Under the pieces are notes generated by a model, which saw nothing but the letters and a program-made list of their open reading frames with translations, did no database searches and was not told the DNA's origin. A stretch of DNA of 64,000 nt, taken from assembly GCF_013001025.1 (NCBI RefSeq), contig NZ_CP053021.1, forward strand, positions 2,373,501 to 2,437,500, in the 5' to 3' direction. Positions 52,621 through 61,560 of the stretch are shown here, piece after piece (within the stretch, counting starts at the first letter, position 1; each line of letters starts with the position of its first letter). This DNA comes from Sphingobium yanoikuyae (lineage in GTDB: Bacteria > Pseudomonadota > Alphaproteobacteria > Sphingomonadales > Sphingomonadaceae). A program made the translations under genes and the position numbers.

Positions 52621-54651
52621 TCAGACCGCGTTCATCGTCAGCAGATCATAGGTGGCAACAAGCTCATCGTCCTGGTTGCTGACATCGACATGCCAGCGAA
52701 CTTCGCCCATTTCCGGAGTCTTGAGGGACTTCGATTTAGCGGTCAGGACCGCCTTCATGCTGTCTCCTGGCTTCAAAGGCTTGACGAAGCGCAGTCCTTC
52801 AAGACCGTAATTGGCGAGCACTGGTCCGGGCGCGGGATCGACGAACAGGCCGGCAGCGAACGACAGGATCAGATAGCCATGGGCTACGCGGCCGCCGAAG
52901 ATCGGACTCTTTGACGCCGCTTCTTCGTCCATATGCGCATAGAATGTGTCGCCGGTGAAGTGCGCGAAATGCTCGATGTCTTCGAGTGTAACGGTCCTTG
53001 CCGCGGTACGGATGCCGTAGCCGGGTTCAATTTCCCCGAATGTCAGTCGAAATGGATGGCGGTCGCCTTCGGCAGTCGGGGCGCCCGGCAACTGCTGATG
53101 CACGGCCTTTGACAGTAATGCTGGACCACCCTGCAGCGCGGTGCGCTGCATATAATGTTTCACGCCGCGGATACCTCCCATTTCCTCGCCGCCGCCAGCG
53201 CGACCCGGCCCGCCATGAATGAGGACCGGCAGTGGCGAGCCATGACCCGTCGACTCCTTGGCGCAGTCGCGGTCGAGGAAGAGGATGCGACCATGCCAGG
53301 CGCCGCCTGTGAGGATCACGTCACGCGCAACGTCCGGGTCGTGTGTCACGACCGATAGCGCGAGTGACCCCATGCCGCGGTTCGCGAGCGCAATTGCATC
53401 ATCGATGCCGTCATAGGGCATTAGCGTCGATACCGGACCGAAGGCCTCGACCTCGTGGATTGCCGTCGCCTTCCATGGCGTGTCGGTCCGCAGCAGGATG
53501 GGCGACATGAAAGCGCCTCCGCTTAGGCCTTCGCCCGTAAGAGGAACATCGTCCGGGCTTCCGAAGACGATCGGCGCTACCTTTGCGAGCTCGGTGATCC
53601 TTGAACGGACGTCCAACAACTGGCTGCGACTGGCAAGTGCTCCCATGCGCACGCTTTCGTCGCGCGGGTCACCGACCTTGATCTTGGCGAGACGGGCCGA
53701 CAGCGCCTCCTGCGCGGCGTCGATCAGGTTGGCAGGCACGAGCGCGCGGCGAATGGCAGTGCATTTCTGCCCGGCCTTCACCGTCATCTCCTTCGCCACT
53801 TCCTTGACGAACAGATCGAACTCGGGCGTGTCGGGCGTCGCATCCGGCCCGAGAATTGACGCATTGAGCGAGTCGCGTTCCGCCGTGAACCGAACCGATT
53901 CGCGCGCAATGACCGGATGGTTTTGCAACAGCATGGCTGTGCGAGCAGAGCCGGTGAAGGCCACGACATCCTGGGCAGTCAGATGATCGAAAAGATCTCC
54001 CGTCTTGCCCGACACAAGTTGCAGCGCACCTGCCGGGAGTACGCCGGATTCGATCATGATCCGGAAAGCGGCCTCGGCGATGTAGCCGGTTGACTGTGCG
54101 GGTTTGACGACGGCCGGCACGCCCGCGAGCAGGGTGGGCCCGAGTTTTTCGAGCATTCCCCAGATCGGAAAATTGAAAGCGTTGATGTGAACGGCGACGC
54201 CCTGCAACGACGTGTAGACATGCTGCCCGACAAAGGTGCCGGCACGGCCCAGCAATTCGGTGTCGCCGTCGATCAATAGCCGCTCGTTGGGCAGTTCGCG
54301 CCGCCCCTTCGATGCATAGGCGAAGAGCGTCCCCGCTCCGCCCTCAATGTCGATCCAACTGTCCGAACGCGTCGCACCGCTGGGGTAGGAAAGCTCGTAA
54401 AGCTCCTCCTTTCGCGCCATCACGGCCTGCGCCAGCGCCTTGAGCATCAACGCGCGCTCGTGAAAGGTCATCGCTCGCAGCGCGGGTCCGCCGGTCGCCC
54501 GTGCGAAGCGCAACATCGCGCCGAAATCAATCCCATCACTGCCAATCTCGGCGATGATCTCACCGGTGACCGCCGACGCAACGGCCTCACGGCCGCCCGA
54601 ACTCGTGTACCAATGTCCTTCGGTGTAACTTTGAACGGCACGAACGGCCAT
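52621..54651 (-). CDS. paaZ: bifunctional ring-opening enzyme PaaZ (aldehyde dehydrogenase plus hydratase)
   Basis: PaaZ hydrolyses oxepin-CoA and oxidises the resulting semialdehyde. The 676-residue product has an N-terminal aldehyde dehydrogenase domain (about residues 1-520; HINAFNFPIWGMLEKLGPT, catalytic Cys in KAGQKCTAIRR) and a C-terminal MaoC hydratase domain (about 545-676; FAHFTGDTFYAHMDEEAA with the Asp/His pair). Both active sites are kept, so no aldehyde by-product is expected. ATG 54651 follows AAGGAG. The full-length fusion matches the E. coli enzyme in size. Confidence 0.96.
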   Translation of the reverse strand: MAVRAVQSYTEGHWYTSSGGREAVASAVTGEIIAEIGSDGIDFGAMLRFARATGGPALRAMTFHERALMLKALAQAVMARKEELYELSYPSGATRSDSWIDIEGGAGTLFAYASKGRRELPNERLLIDGDTELLGRAGTFVGQHVYTSLQGVAVHINAFNFPIWGMLEKLGPTLLAGVPAVVKPAQSTGYIAEAAFRIMIESGVLPAGALQLVSGKTGDLFDHLTAQDVVAFTGSARTAMLLQNHPVIARESVRFTAERDSLNASILGPDATPDTPEFDLFVKEVAKEMTVKAGQKCTAIRRALVPANLIDAAQEALSARLAKIKVGDPRDESVRMGALASRSQLLDVRSRITELAKVAPIVFGSPDDVPLTGEGLSGGAFMSPILLRTDTPWKATAIHEVEAFGPVSTLMPYDGIDDAIALANRGMGSLALSVVTHDPDVARDVILTGGAWHGRILFLDRDCAKESTGHGSPLPVLIHGGPGRAGGGEEMGGIRGVKHYMQRTALQGGPALLSKAVHQQLPGAPTAEGDRHPFRLTFGEIEPGYGIRTAARTVTLEDIEHFAHFTGDTFYAHMDEEAASKSPIFGGRVAHGYLILSFAAGLFVDPAPGPVLANYGLEGLRFVKPLKPGDSMKAVLTAKSKSLKTPEMGEVRWHVDVSNQDDELVATYDLLTMNAV

Positions 54652-54673
54652 GAGATGAACTCCTTCTTGGCCG

Positions 54674-55465
54674 TCAACGGCCCGTAAATGCTGGCTTGCG
54701 TTTCGCCGAGAAGGCGGCAACGCCCTCTGCATAGTCGGCACTTCGACCGAGCCTGCGCATGAGATCGCGTTCGTTGTCGAGCGCAGCGTCGAGTGACTTC
54801 AATGAGGATTCCCGCAAGGCCTGCTTGGTCGCGGCGAGCCCGGAAGTGGGCCCGTTCGCAAAACGCGACGCCAGAGCGGCAGCTTCACCGGCAAGGACGT
54901 CATCATCGACACAGCGCCAGATGAGGCCCCAGGCTTCCGCCTGTTCCGCAGGCAAGGGATCACCTGTCAGCGCTAAGCCGAGCGCTCGCGCTTGTCCGAT
55001 CAAACGTGGCAACACCCATGTCCCGCCGGAATCCGGGATGAGGCCGATATTGGCGAAAGACTGGATAAATTTCGCACTGCGAGCGGCAAGAACGATGTCA
55101 CAGGCAAGTGCGATATTGGCTCCTGCCCCCGCCGCGACGCCGTTCACAGCACAGATGACCGGCATCGGCAGCGACGTAAGACTGCGGATCAAGGGCGCAT
55201 AATAGCGCTCCACCGAGTCTCCGAGGTCAACCGGCTCGGCGCCCGGTGCAACCGCACGGTCGCCCAGATCCTGCCCGGCGCAAAACCCCCTACCCGCACC
55301 CGTGAGCAAAAGCGCACGGATTGATGAGTCGCCCGCCACGCGACCGAGCGCTTCGGCAACCTCCTCGTGCATCTGTACCGTGAAGCTGTTGAGGCGGTCG
55401 GGCCGGTTCAGCGTGAGTCGCGCAACGCCGTCCTGCGCTTCGAAAACTATCGTTTGATATGCCAT
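54674..55465 (-). CDS. paaG: ring 1,2-epoxyphenylacetyl-CoA isomerase
   Basis: PaaG rearranges the ring epoxide to oxepin-CoA and also moves a double bond later in the pathway. The 263-residue crotonase-fold product shows GAGRGFCAGQDLGDR (oxyanion hole and Asp), GVAAGAGANIALACDIV and GLIPDSGGTWVLPRLIG with the PaaG-typical Asp-Ser in place of the hydratase Glu. ATG 55465 follows GGAGGA. It is the first gene of the minus-strand paa-styD operon. Confidence 0.94.
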   Translation of the reverse strand: MAYQTIVFEAQDGVARLTLNRPDRLNSFTVQMHEEVAEALGRVAGDSSIRALLLTGAGRGFCAGQDLGDRAVAPGAEPVDLGDSVERYYAPLIRSLTSLPMPVICAVNGVAAGAGANIALACDIVLAARSAKFIQSFANIGLIPDSGGTWVLPRLIGQARALGLALTGDPLPAEQAEAWGLIWRCVDDDVLAGEAAALASRFANGPTSGLAATKQALRESSLKSLDAALDNERDLMRRLGRSADYAEGVAAFSAKRKPAFTGR

Positions 55466-55503
55466 GCATCCTCCGGCGGACATGCTGCCCTTAATTCGCA
55501 GAA

Positions 55504-55513
55504 TGACCGGTCG
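55504..55513. promoter_or_regulatory. candidate PaaR-type operator between paaG and paaI
   Basis: TGACCGGTCG contains the perfect palindrome GACCGGTC. It shares half-sites with GACCGAGCGGTC at 46346 and 57235 but lacks the two central bases. It lies in the 88-bp divergent region that must hold both promoters. Confidence 0.5.
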
Positions 55514-55553
55514 AACTATTATTGGCAAGTCCTAATCGTGCGGCTAAGGTGGA

Positions 55554-56024
55554 ATGATGTTGAACCACAGAAATCTCTCCCGGTCTCCCAGCGAGCATCT
55601 CGCCTGGCGGGTCGCCATTGACCTGCTGTCGAAAGAGGGAACCGGGACCGCGTGGGCCCTGACCCTGGAAGCGGCGGATGCAGGAATGAGCCGCGTGTCG
55701 ATGCGACTGACGTCGGCAATGACGAACGGCCATGGCACTGCTCATGGCGGGATGATCTTCGCGCTTGCCGACTCGGCATTCGCCTACGCCTGCAACTCCC
55801 GCAACGTCGCTGCCGTCGCTCAGAGCTGTGCGATTGCGTTCATAGACGCCGGCCACCCAGGGGAACGGCTGGTGGCGGAAGCACGCGAGTTGGCCGTGCG
55901 TGGAAGGACAGGCAGCTACGCAATCACTGTATTTGGCGAGGACGGCCGTGTCGTCGCTACCATGCAAGGCCTGAGCCGATCGCTCGGCAGGCCTGTAATC
56001 GAAGGACTTCAATCAGATGCCTGA
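55554..56024 (+). CDS. paaI: phenylacetyl-CoA pathway thioesterase
   Basis: PaaI removes CoA from dead-end ring-hydroxylated intermediates and so guards the CoA pool. The 156-residue hotdog-fold product has NGHGTAHGGMIFALADSAFA, where the Gly-x-x-His-Gly-Gly motif and the catalytic acidic residue are kept. The start is ATG 55554 (or the adjacent ATG 55557). It overlaps paaJ by 8 bp and is the first plus-strand gene of the divergent paa region. Confidence 0.93.
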   Translation: MMLNHRNLSRSPSEHLAWRVAIDLLSKEGTGTAWALTLEAADAGMSRVSMRLTSAMTNGHGTAHGGMIFALADSAFAYACNSRNVAAVAQSCAIAFIDAGHPGERLVAEARELAVRGRTGSYAITVFGEDGRVVATMQGLSRSLGRPVIEGLQSDA

Positions 56025-57219
56025 AGCATTTATCTGTGACGCCGCCCGGACGCCAATCGGACGCTATGGCGGAGCATTGGCGCAAGTGCGCGCGGACGAC
56101 TTGGCCGCCATTCCAATTCGCGCGCTCAAGGAACGCCATCCCCAGATCGACTGGAACGGCATCGACGATGTCGTGCTCGGCTGTGCCAACCAGGCGGGCG
56201 AGGACAATCGCGACGTTGCCAGAATGGCCGCCCTACTTGCCGGCCTTGGCGAGGGCGCTCCCGGCACCACGCTCAATCGACTGTGCGGGTCGGGCCTGGA
56301 TGCGGTGGCTTACGCCGCCCGCGCGATCCGGTCGGGTGATGCGGATCTGATGGTTGCGGGTGGCGTCGAGAGCATGACGCGCGCTCCGTTCGTGACCGGA
56401 AAGGCGCAAAGCGCCTTTGCGCGCGAAGCACAGATATTCGACACGACCATCGGCTGGCGCTTCGTTAACCCACTGATGAAGGCGCAATATGGCGTCGATT
56501 CGATGCCGGAGACCGCCCAGAACGTCGCGGACGACTTCCAGATCTCGCGCGAGGATCAGGATCGCTTCGCCGTAGAAAGTCAGGCGCGCGCGGCGCGGGC
56601 TCAGGAGAACGGCCGCCTCGCGCGCGAGATCGTGCCCGTCACCATCCCGCAGAAGAAGGGCGATCCGATCGTCGTCGATCGCGACGAGCATCCACGCGCA
56701 ACCAGCATGGAAGCGCTCGCGAAACTCAGGCCGATCGTTCGCCCTGACGGTAGTGTCACCGCGGGCAATGCCAGCGGCGTTAATGACGGCGCTGCAGCCC
56801 TGCTGATCGCATCGCAGGCCAGTGTCGAGAAATATAACCTTAATCCGATCGCGCGGATCGTTGGCATGGCCGTCGCCGGCGTCCCGCCCCGGATCATGGG
56901 GATCGGGCCTGCACCGGCTACACAGCGACTTCTCGAGCGGATCGGTGTCGCACTCAAGGACATCGACGTCATCGAGCTCAACGAGGCATTCGCTTCGCAA
57001 GGCCTCGCTGTCCTGCGCCAACTCGGCCTTCCCGACAACGCGGACCATGTGAATGCAAATGGCGGTGCGATTGCTCTTGGGCATCCACTGGGCATGTCGG
57101 GCGCGCGTCTTGCGCAGTCGGCGGCCATCGAAATGGCGGATAGGGGCGCGCGTTACGCACTATGCACGATGTGCATCGGGGTCGGACAGGGCATCGCCAT
57201 GCTGCTCGCGCAACCTTGA
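56017..57219 (+). CDS. paaJ: 3-oxoadipyl-CoA/3-oxo-5,6-dehydrosuberyl-CoA thiolase
   Basis: PaaJ performs the two thiolytic cleavages of the pathway, releasing acetyl-CoA and succinyl-CoA. The 400-residue product has the thiolase nucleophile in LNRLCGSGLDAVA, VESMTRAPFV, the histidine in NGGAIALGHPLGMSGARLA and the second cysteine in CTMCIGVGQGIA. It overlaps paaI and ends 65 bp before paaA, with the PaaR-like site between them. Confidence 0.94.
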   Translation: MPEAFICDAARTPIGRYGGALAQVRADDLAAIPIRALKERHPQIDWNGIDDVVLGCANQAGEDNRDVARMAALLAGLGEGAPGTTLNRLCGSGLDAVAYAARAIRSGDADLMVAGGVESMTRAPFVTGKAQSAFAREAQIFDTTIGWRFVNPLMKAQYGVDSMPETAQNVADDFQISREDQDRFAVESQARAARAQENGRLAREIVPVTIPQKKGDPIVVDRDEHPRATSMEALAKLRPIVRPDGSVTAGNASGVNDGAAALLIASQASVEKYNLNPIARIVGMAVAGVPPRIMGIGPAPATQRLLERIGVALKDIDVIELNEAFASQGLAVLRQLGLPDNADHVNANGGAIALGHPLGMSGARLAQSAAIEMADRGARYALCTMCIGVGQGIAMLLAQP

Positions 57220-57234
57220 TCGCAGTTATTAGTT

Positions 57235-57246
57235 GACCGAGCGGTC
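57235..57246. promoter_or_regulatory. candidate PaaR operator in the paaA promoter
   Basis: GACCG-AG-CGGTC lies 38 bp upstream of paaA, followed by AT-rich GATTAATAATATC that could hold the -10 region. It is identical to 46346-46357 in front of styA. Confidence 0.7.
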
Positions 57247-57284
57247 GATTAATAATATCACCATGTTCGAGGAGATTTTGAGCC

Positions 57285-58268
57285 ATGTACACGACCGAAT
57301 TGCAAAAGGCCGACCCTGGGGTCCGCAGCGTCGAGCCGGCTGATCTTGTCGCGGCGTTCGAGGCGCGCGTCGCCGCGGACGAATTCATCGAGCCCAAGGA
57401 CTGGATGCCCGAAGCTTACCGCCGGACGCTGATCCGGCAGATCTCGCAACACGCCCACAGCGAAATCGTCGGCATGCTTCCTGAAGGTAACTGGATCACC
57501 CGCGCACCTTCCCTCCGCCGCAAAGCCATCCTCCTCGCCAAGGTGCAGGACGAAGGTGGCCACGGTCTCTATCTCTATTCGGCCGCCGAGACACTCGGGG
57601 CGAGCCGCGCCGAGATGATCGATGCACTACATGCGGGCAAAGCCAAGTACAGCACGATCTTCAACTATCCGACCCCGACCTGGGCTGACATCGGCGCGAT
57701 CGGCTGGCTGGTGGACGGTGCGGCCATCATGAACCAGGTGCCCCTCCAGCGGACGTCCTACGGCCCCTATGCACGGGCCATGGTACGGGTGTGCAAGGAG
57801 GAGAGCTTCCACCAGCGCCAGGGATATGAAATCATGATGACGTTGGCGGCCGGCACGTCGGCGCAGCGCCGCATGGCACAGGATGCGCTGGACCGCTGGT
57901 GGTGGCCTGCCCTGATGATGTTCGGTCCGCCTGACGACCAGTCGCCCAATTCCGAACAATCGATGCGCTGGCGTATCAAGCGCGACACCAATGATGAGTT
58001 GCGCCAGAAATTCGTCGACGCAACCGTGCCGCAGGCGGAATTGCTTGGTCTTACGATCCCGGATCCCGACCTACGCTGGAACGAGGCGCGCGGCGGTTAT
58101 GATTTCGGCGCCATCGAATGGGAGGAGTTCTTTGCCGTCGTTCGTGGTGAAGGTCCCTGCGCCAGGGAGCGGATCGAGGCACGACGCAAGGCATGGGAAG
58201 ATGGCGCCTGGGTGCGTGAAGCTGCCGATGCCTATGAAATGAAGCGGCGCCAGCGCCTCGCAGCCTGA
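57285..58268 (+). CDS. paaA: phenylacetyl-CoA epoxidase catalytic subunit
   Basis: PaaA is the di-iron subunit that epoxidises the ring of phenylacetyl-CoA. The 327-residue product carries the ferritin-like ligand segments [15 protein letters not shown] and [16 protein letters not shown] and the substrate-binding [15 protein letters not shown]. It is slightly longer at the N-terminus than the E. coli protein. AGGAGA precedes ATG 57285. It opens the paaABCDE-paaR run. Confidence 0.97.
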   Translation: MYTTELQKADPGVRSVEPADLVAAFEARVAADEFIEPKDWMPEAYRRTLIRQISQHAHSEIVGMLPEGNWITRAPSLRRKAILLAKVQDEGGHGLYLYSAAETLGASRAEMIDALHAGKAKYSTIFNYPTPTWADIGAIGWLVDGAAIMNQVPLQRTSYGPYARAMVRVCKEESFHQRQGYEIMMTLAAGTSAQRRMAQDALDRWWWPALMMFGPPDDQSPNSEQSMRWRIKRDTNDELRQKFVDATVPQAELLGLTIPDPDLRWNEARGGYDFGAIEWEEFFAVVRGEGPCARERIEARRKAWEDGAWVREAADAYEMKRRQRLAA

Positions 58269-58281
58269 TTGGAACACGACG

Positions 58282-58566
58282 ATGAGTAATGATTGGCCTC
58301 TCTGGGAGGTTTTCGTCCGCGCGCGCGGCGGACTGTCCCACAAGCATGTCGGCTCTGTCCACGCGCCCGACGCCGAACTGGCGCTTCGCCATGCTCGGGA
58401 CACCTATACCCGCCGCATGGAGGGGGTGAGCATCTGGACAGTACGCTCGGCCGACATCGTTGCGTCCGATCCTGCACAAGCCGGCCCTCTTTTCGCGCCG
58501 GCCGAGGACAAGGTCTATCGGCATCCGACCTTCTATGACCTGCCCGACGCCGTGAGGCATATGTGA
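58282..58566 (+). CDS. paaB: phenylacetyl-CoA epoxidase subunit PaaB
   Basis: PaaB is a small structural subunit bridging PaaA-PaaC units. The 94-residue product has the family sequence WPLWEVFVRARGGLSHKHVG and HAPDAELALRHARDTYTRR. It is 13 bp after paaA and its stop overlaps the start region of paaC. Confidence 0.96.
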   Translation: MSNDWPLWEVFVRARGGLSHKHVGSVHAPDAELALRHARDTYTRRMEGVSIWTVRSADIVASDPAQAGPLFAPAEDKVYRHPTFYDLPDAVRHM

Positions 58567-59336
58567 TGGACAATGCTGTGATCGTCCGCGAGGCGCATGT
58601 GGCCTATCTGATCGGATTGGGCGACGACGCTCTGATCCTGGGTCAGCGCCTGTCCGAATGGTGCGGACACGCGCCCTCGGTCGAAGTCGATTTGTCGCTT
58701 GCCAATCTTGGGCTCGACCTGATTGGCCAGGGGACGCTGCTGCTGGCGCATGCCGCTGAGATCGAAAATGGCGGCCGGGATGCTGACGCCCTCGCCTTTC
58801 ACCGGGACGAACTCGACTTTCGCAATTGCCTGCTGGTCGAGCAACCCAATGGCGATTTCGCCCGCACAATGGCGCGGCAATTTTTTTTCTCGACGTTCCA
58901 GAACCTGCTCTATGGGGCGCTGATGGCATCGTCGGATTCCGAACTTGCAGCAATCGCCGCGAAAGCCGTCAAGGAAACCGAATATCATGCAGGCCTCGCG
59001 CGCGAGTGGGTAATCCGCTTGGGCGATGGCACCGAGGAAAGCCGTCGGCGCATGATCGATGGCCTGGAATGGAATTGGCGGTTCATCGACGAACTGTTCG
59101 TCAATGATGCGGTGGACGAAGCGATGATCGAGACTCGCATCGGCATCGACCGCGCCAAACTTCGCGAGCCTTTCGACCTCATCGTCGCGCAATCACTTGC
59201 TGAAGCGACGCTGGACCTGCCTGCACAGCACCGGCCTGTCACCGGCGGCCGCCAGGGCAAGCACAGCGAACATCTCGGTCACCTGCTTGCAGTGATGCAG
59301 CATATCCCACGCAGTTTTCCCGATGCACGCTGGTGA
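58566..59336 (+). CDS. paaC: phenylacetyl-CoA epoxidase structural subunit PaaC
   Basis: PaaC is the inactive ferritin-like partner of PaaA in the epoxidase core. The 256-residue product shows LGDDALILGQRLSEWCG, LANLGLDLIGQG and KETEYHAGLAREWVIRLGDG. ATG 58566 is used; a GTG at 58563 would add one residue. It overlaps paaD by 14 bp. Confidence 0.95.
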   Translation: MDNAVIVREAHVAYLIGLGDDALILGQRLSEWCGHAPSVEVDLSLANLGLDLIGQGTLLLAHAAEIENGGRDADALAFHRDELDFRNCLLVEQPNGDFARTMARQFFFSTFQNLLYGALMASSDSELAAIAAKAVKETEYHAGLAREWVIRLGDGTEESRRRMIDGLEWNWRFIDELFVNDAVDEAMIETRIGIDRAKLREPFDLIVAQSLAEATLDLPAQHRPVTGGRQGKHSEHLGHLLAVMQHIPRSFPDARW

Positions 59337-59820
59337 CATCTCTTCGCCCAGCTTCGAGGACCGGGTGCGCGATGTCCTGTGCGATGTGCCCGACCCTGAG
59401 ATCCCCGCAATCTCTGTGGTCGAGTTGGGAATCGTCAGGGCTATAGAACGCTCACCCCCAACTGTCCTGCTCACCCCGACCTATAGCGGCTGTCCCGCCA
59501 CTCTTGTGATCGAGCAGGCCGTGCGGCACGCTCTGGATCACGCCGGATTCGGTGAAGTCGGCATCCGGACGGTACTCTCGCCGCCATGGACGACCGATTG
59601 GATCAGCGACGCGGGCCGTGAAAAACTCAAGGCTTATGGCATTGCGCCGCCGCCACACGGCGCTTCGATGTCGTCGCTGCGCAATAGGGAGGCAGCAGCG
59701 TGTCCCCGATGCGGATCCGCCGCGACCCATGAAGTCAGCCGTTTCGGATCGACGCCATGCAAGGCGCTCTGGCAGTGCGAAGACTGCCTGGAGCCGTTCG
59801 ACCGCTTCAAATGTCATTAA
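59323..59820 (+). CDS. paaD: PaaD, Fe-S/di-iron maturation factor of the epoxidase
   Basis: PaaD is a DUF59/MIP18-like protein needed for an active epoxidase. The 165-residue product has the N-terminal DUF59 core (VPDPEIPAISVVELGIVR, LTPTYSGCPATLVIEQAV) and the C-terminal zinc-ribbon cysteines (CPRCGS, then CKALWQCEDC). It overlaps paaC and precedes paaE by 10 bp. Confidence 0.95.
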   Translation: MHAGDISSPSFEDRVRDVLCDVPDPEIPAISVVELGIVRAIERSPPTVLLTPTYSGCPATLVIEQAVRHALDHAGFGEVGIRTVLSPPWTTDWISDAGREKLKAYGIAPPPHGASMSSLRNREAAACPRCGSAATHEVSRFGSTPCKALWQCEDCLEPFDRFKCH

Positions 59821-59830
59821 GGAGAGACCC

Positions 59831-60904
59831 TTGTCCGTCGCTTTTCACGAACTGACCGTCGCCGAGGTTCGGCGCGAGACCGACGACGCCGTCGCGGTTC
59901 GCCTCGCTTTGCCGGAAGACTGCGGCGATGCGTTCGCTTTCAGTCCTGGACAACACCTGACCCTTCGACGCTTGTTCGAAAACGACGATGTACGGCGAAA
60001 TTATTCGATTTGTGCATCGCCAGACGAAGGCGCGCTATGGGTCGCGATCAAGCAGGTTCCCGGCGGGCAGTTCTCATCCTGGGCGAACAGCGAACTCAAG
60101 CAGGGTGACCGCCTGGAGGCAATGTCTCCCCATGGCAGCTTTACCTGGAAATTCACGCCTGCGCGCCGCGCACATTATCTTGGTATTGCGGCGGGCTCGG
60201 GCATCACGCCGATCCTGTCACTCATCAAGACGATGCTGGCGCAAGAGCCTGAGAGCCGTTTCACCTTGCTTTATGGCAATCGGCACAGCGGCTCAGTGAT
60301 GTTTCTCGAGACGCTTTCTGCCCTCAAGAACCGCAATATGGGGCGACTTCAGGTCCATCATTTCCTGAGCGGCGAGGAAGAGGATATCGAACTCTTCAAC
60401 GGTCGTCTTGAAGCTGAGAAACTAGGTGATATTTTCGAGCGGTTGGTTGATCCCTCGACGATCGAGGCAGCATTTCTGTGCGGACCTGGCGCTATGATGG
60501 ATGCAGCCCAGGCCGCGCTCCTCGCCAAGGATGTGCCCTCATCCTCCATTTTGGCCGAGCGTTTTACGGCCGACAGGCCCGCTGGCAACGCGGAACAGCG
60601 GGCAGCGTTGGAGCGCCAGTCACAGGGTCGCAAGGTCAGCGTCACGCTTGATGGACGCAGGCGCTCGATCAGCTTCGACAGCGCGCGCGGCAGCATCCTG
60701 GAAAATGCCCGCGCGGCCGGCATGTCCGCCCCCTATGCCTGTAAAGCAGGTGTCTGCGCGACATGCCGGGCCAAGCTTGTGACCGGAGATGTGCATATGG
60801 AGGCGAACTACGGCCTCTCGGCTGACGAAATCGCTCAGGGCTACATCCTTACCTGTCAGGCCATGCCGTTGACCGATGACGTCTCGGTGGACTTCGACGC
60901 CTGA
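59831..60904 (+). CDS. paaE: phenylacetyl-CoA epoxidase reductase PaaE
   Basis: PaaE transfers electrons from NADPH through FAD and a [2Fe-2S] cluster to PaaA. The 357-residue product has the FAD domain (RRNYSICASP), the nucleotide domain (GIAAGSGITPILSLIKT) and a C-terminal ferredoxin domain with cluster cysteines in YACKAGVCATCRAKL and a last Cys in YILTCQA. The start is TTG 59831, ten bases after GGAGAGA starts; the frame is open further upstream but that part overlaps paaD and is not coding. Confidence 0.95.
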   Translation: MSVAFHELTVAEVRRETDDAVAVRLALPEDCGDAFAFSPGQHLTLRRLFENDDVRRNYSICASPDEGALWVAIKQVPGGQFSSWANSELKQGDRLEAMSPHGSFTWKFTPARRAHYLGIAAGSGITPILSLIKTMLAQEPESRFTLLYGNRHSGSVMFLETLSALKNRNMGRLQVHHFLSGEEEDIELFNGRLEAEKLGDIFERLVDPSTIEAAFLCGPGAMMDAAQAALLAKDVPSSSILAERFTADRPAGNAEQRAALERQSQGRKVSVTLDGRRRSISFDSARGSILENARAAGMSAPYACKAGVCATCRAKLVTGDVHMEANYGLSADEIAQGYILTCQAMPLTDDVSVDFDA

Positions 60905-60972
60905 GCATCTGCTTGGCCTCGCGCGCGCCCTCTGGCATAGCCGATGAAGAATCTGGCTTTGGAGATATATGC

Positions 60973-61560
60973 GTGGCGAGGACACAGGCGGCAGACTATG
61001 ACGACCGGCGCGAAGCGATCGTCGAAATAGCCGCGCGGCTGTACGGTGAAACTGGATTTCTGGGAAGCTCTATCGCAGATCTTGCTAAAGCATCAGGTAT
61101 CTCGAAGTCGTTATTGTATCATTATTTTTCCTCCAAGGAGGATATACTGTTCGAGATCATGATCGGGCATGTCGAAGCGCTGCGCGCCTCCGCCGATGAG
61201 GTTTCTGACCTGCCGGATTCCGCCGATCGTTTAAAGGCCCTGACCCATGGCTTCATGAAGCTCTACGCCAACGCATCCTATCGGCACAAGGTTCTCATCA
61301 ATGATCTCGACAAGCTACCCGTCGAGCGGAGATCGGCCATCATAGAGGCCGAGAGAAGGCTTCTCGATATTGTTGACGGTATTATTGTCGATCGCGCCAC
61401 CACACTGGGCAAGAACAAGGGAAAGCGACGAGCTTTGACCATGCTGTATTTTGGCATGATCAATTGGACTCATACCTGGTTTGACCCTGCGGGAGAAATC
61501 AATGGAGACCAGCTTGCCGACATGGTCGTCGATCTTTTTCTGAAGGGCCTGCCCAGCTAG
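60973..61560 (+). CDS. paaR: TetR-family regulator, probable PaaR
   Basis: The 195-residue product has a TetR helix-turn-helix (GFLGSSIADLAKASGISKSLLYHYFSSKED in overall pattern, shown here as landmarks SIADLAKASGISKS and LLYHYFSSKEDI) and the TetR C-terminal fold also seen in PaaR proteins that sense phenylacetyl-CoA. GTG 60973 is chosen with TGGAGA eight bases upstream; TTG 60913 would add 20 residues. As the last gene of the paaABCDE operon it probably regulates it, through GACCGAGCGGTC. The ligand is inference. Confidence 0.82.
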   Translation: MARTQAADYDDRREAIVEIAARLYGETGFLGSSIADLAKASGISKSLLYHYFSSKEDILFEIMIGHVEALRASADEVSDLPDSADRLKALTHGFMKLYANASYRHKVLINDLDKLPVERRSAIIEAERRLLDIVDGIIVDRATTLGKNKGKRRALTMLYFGMINWTHTWFDPAGEINGDQLADMVVDLFLKGLPS

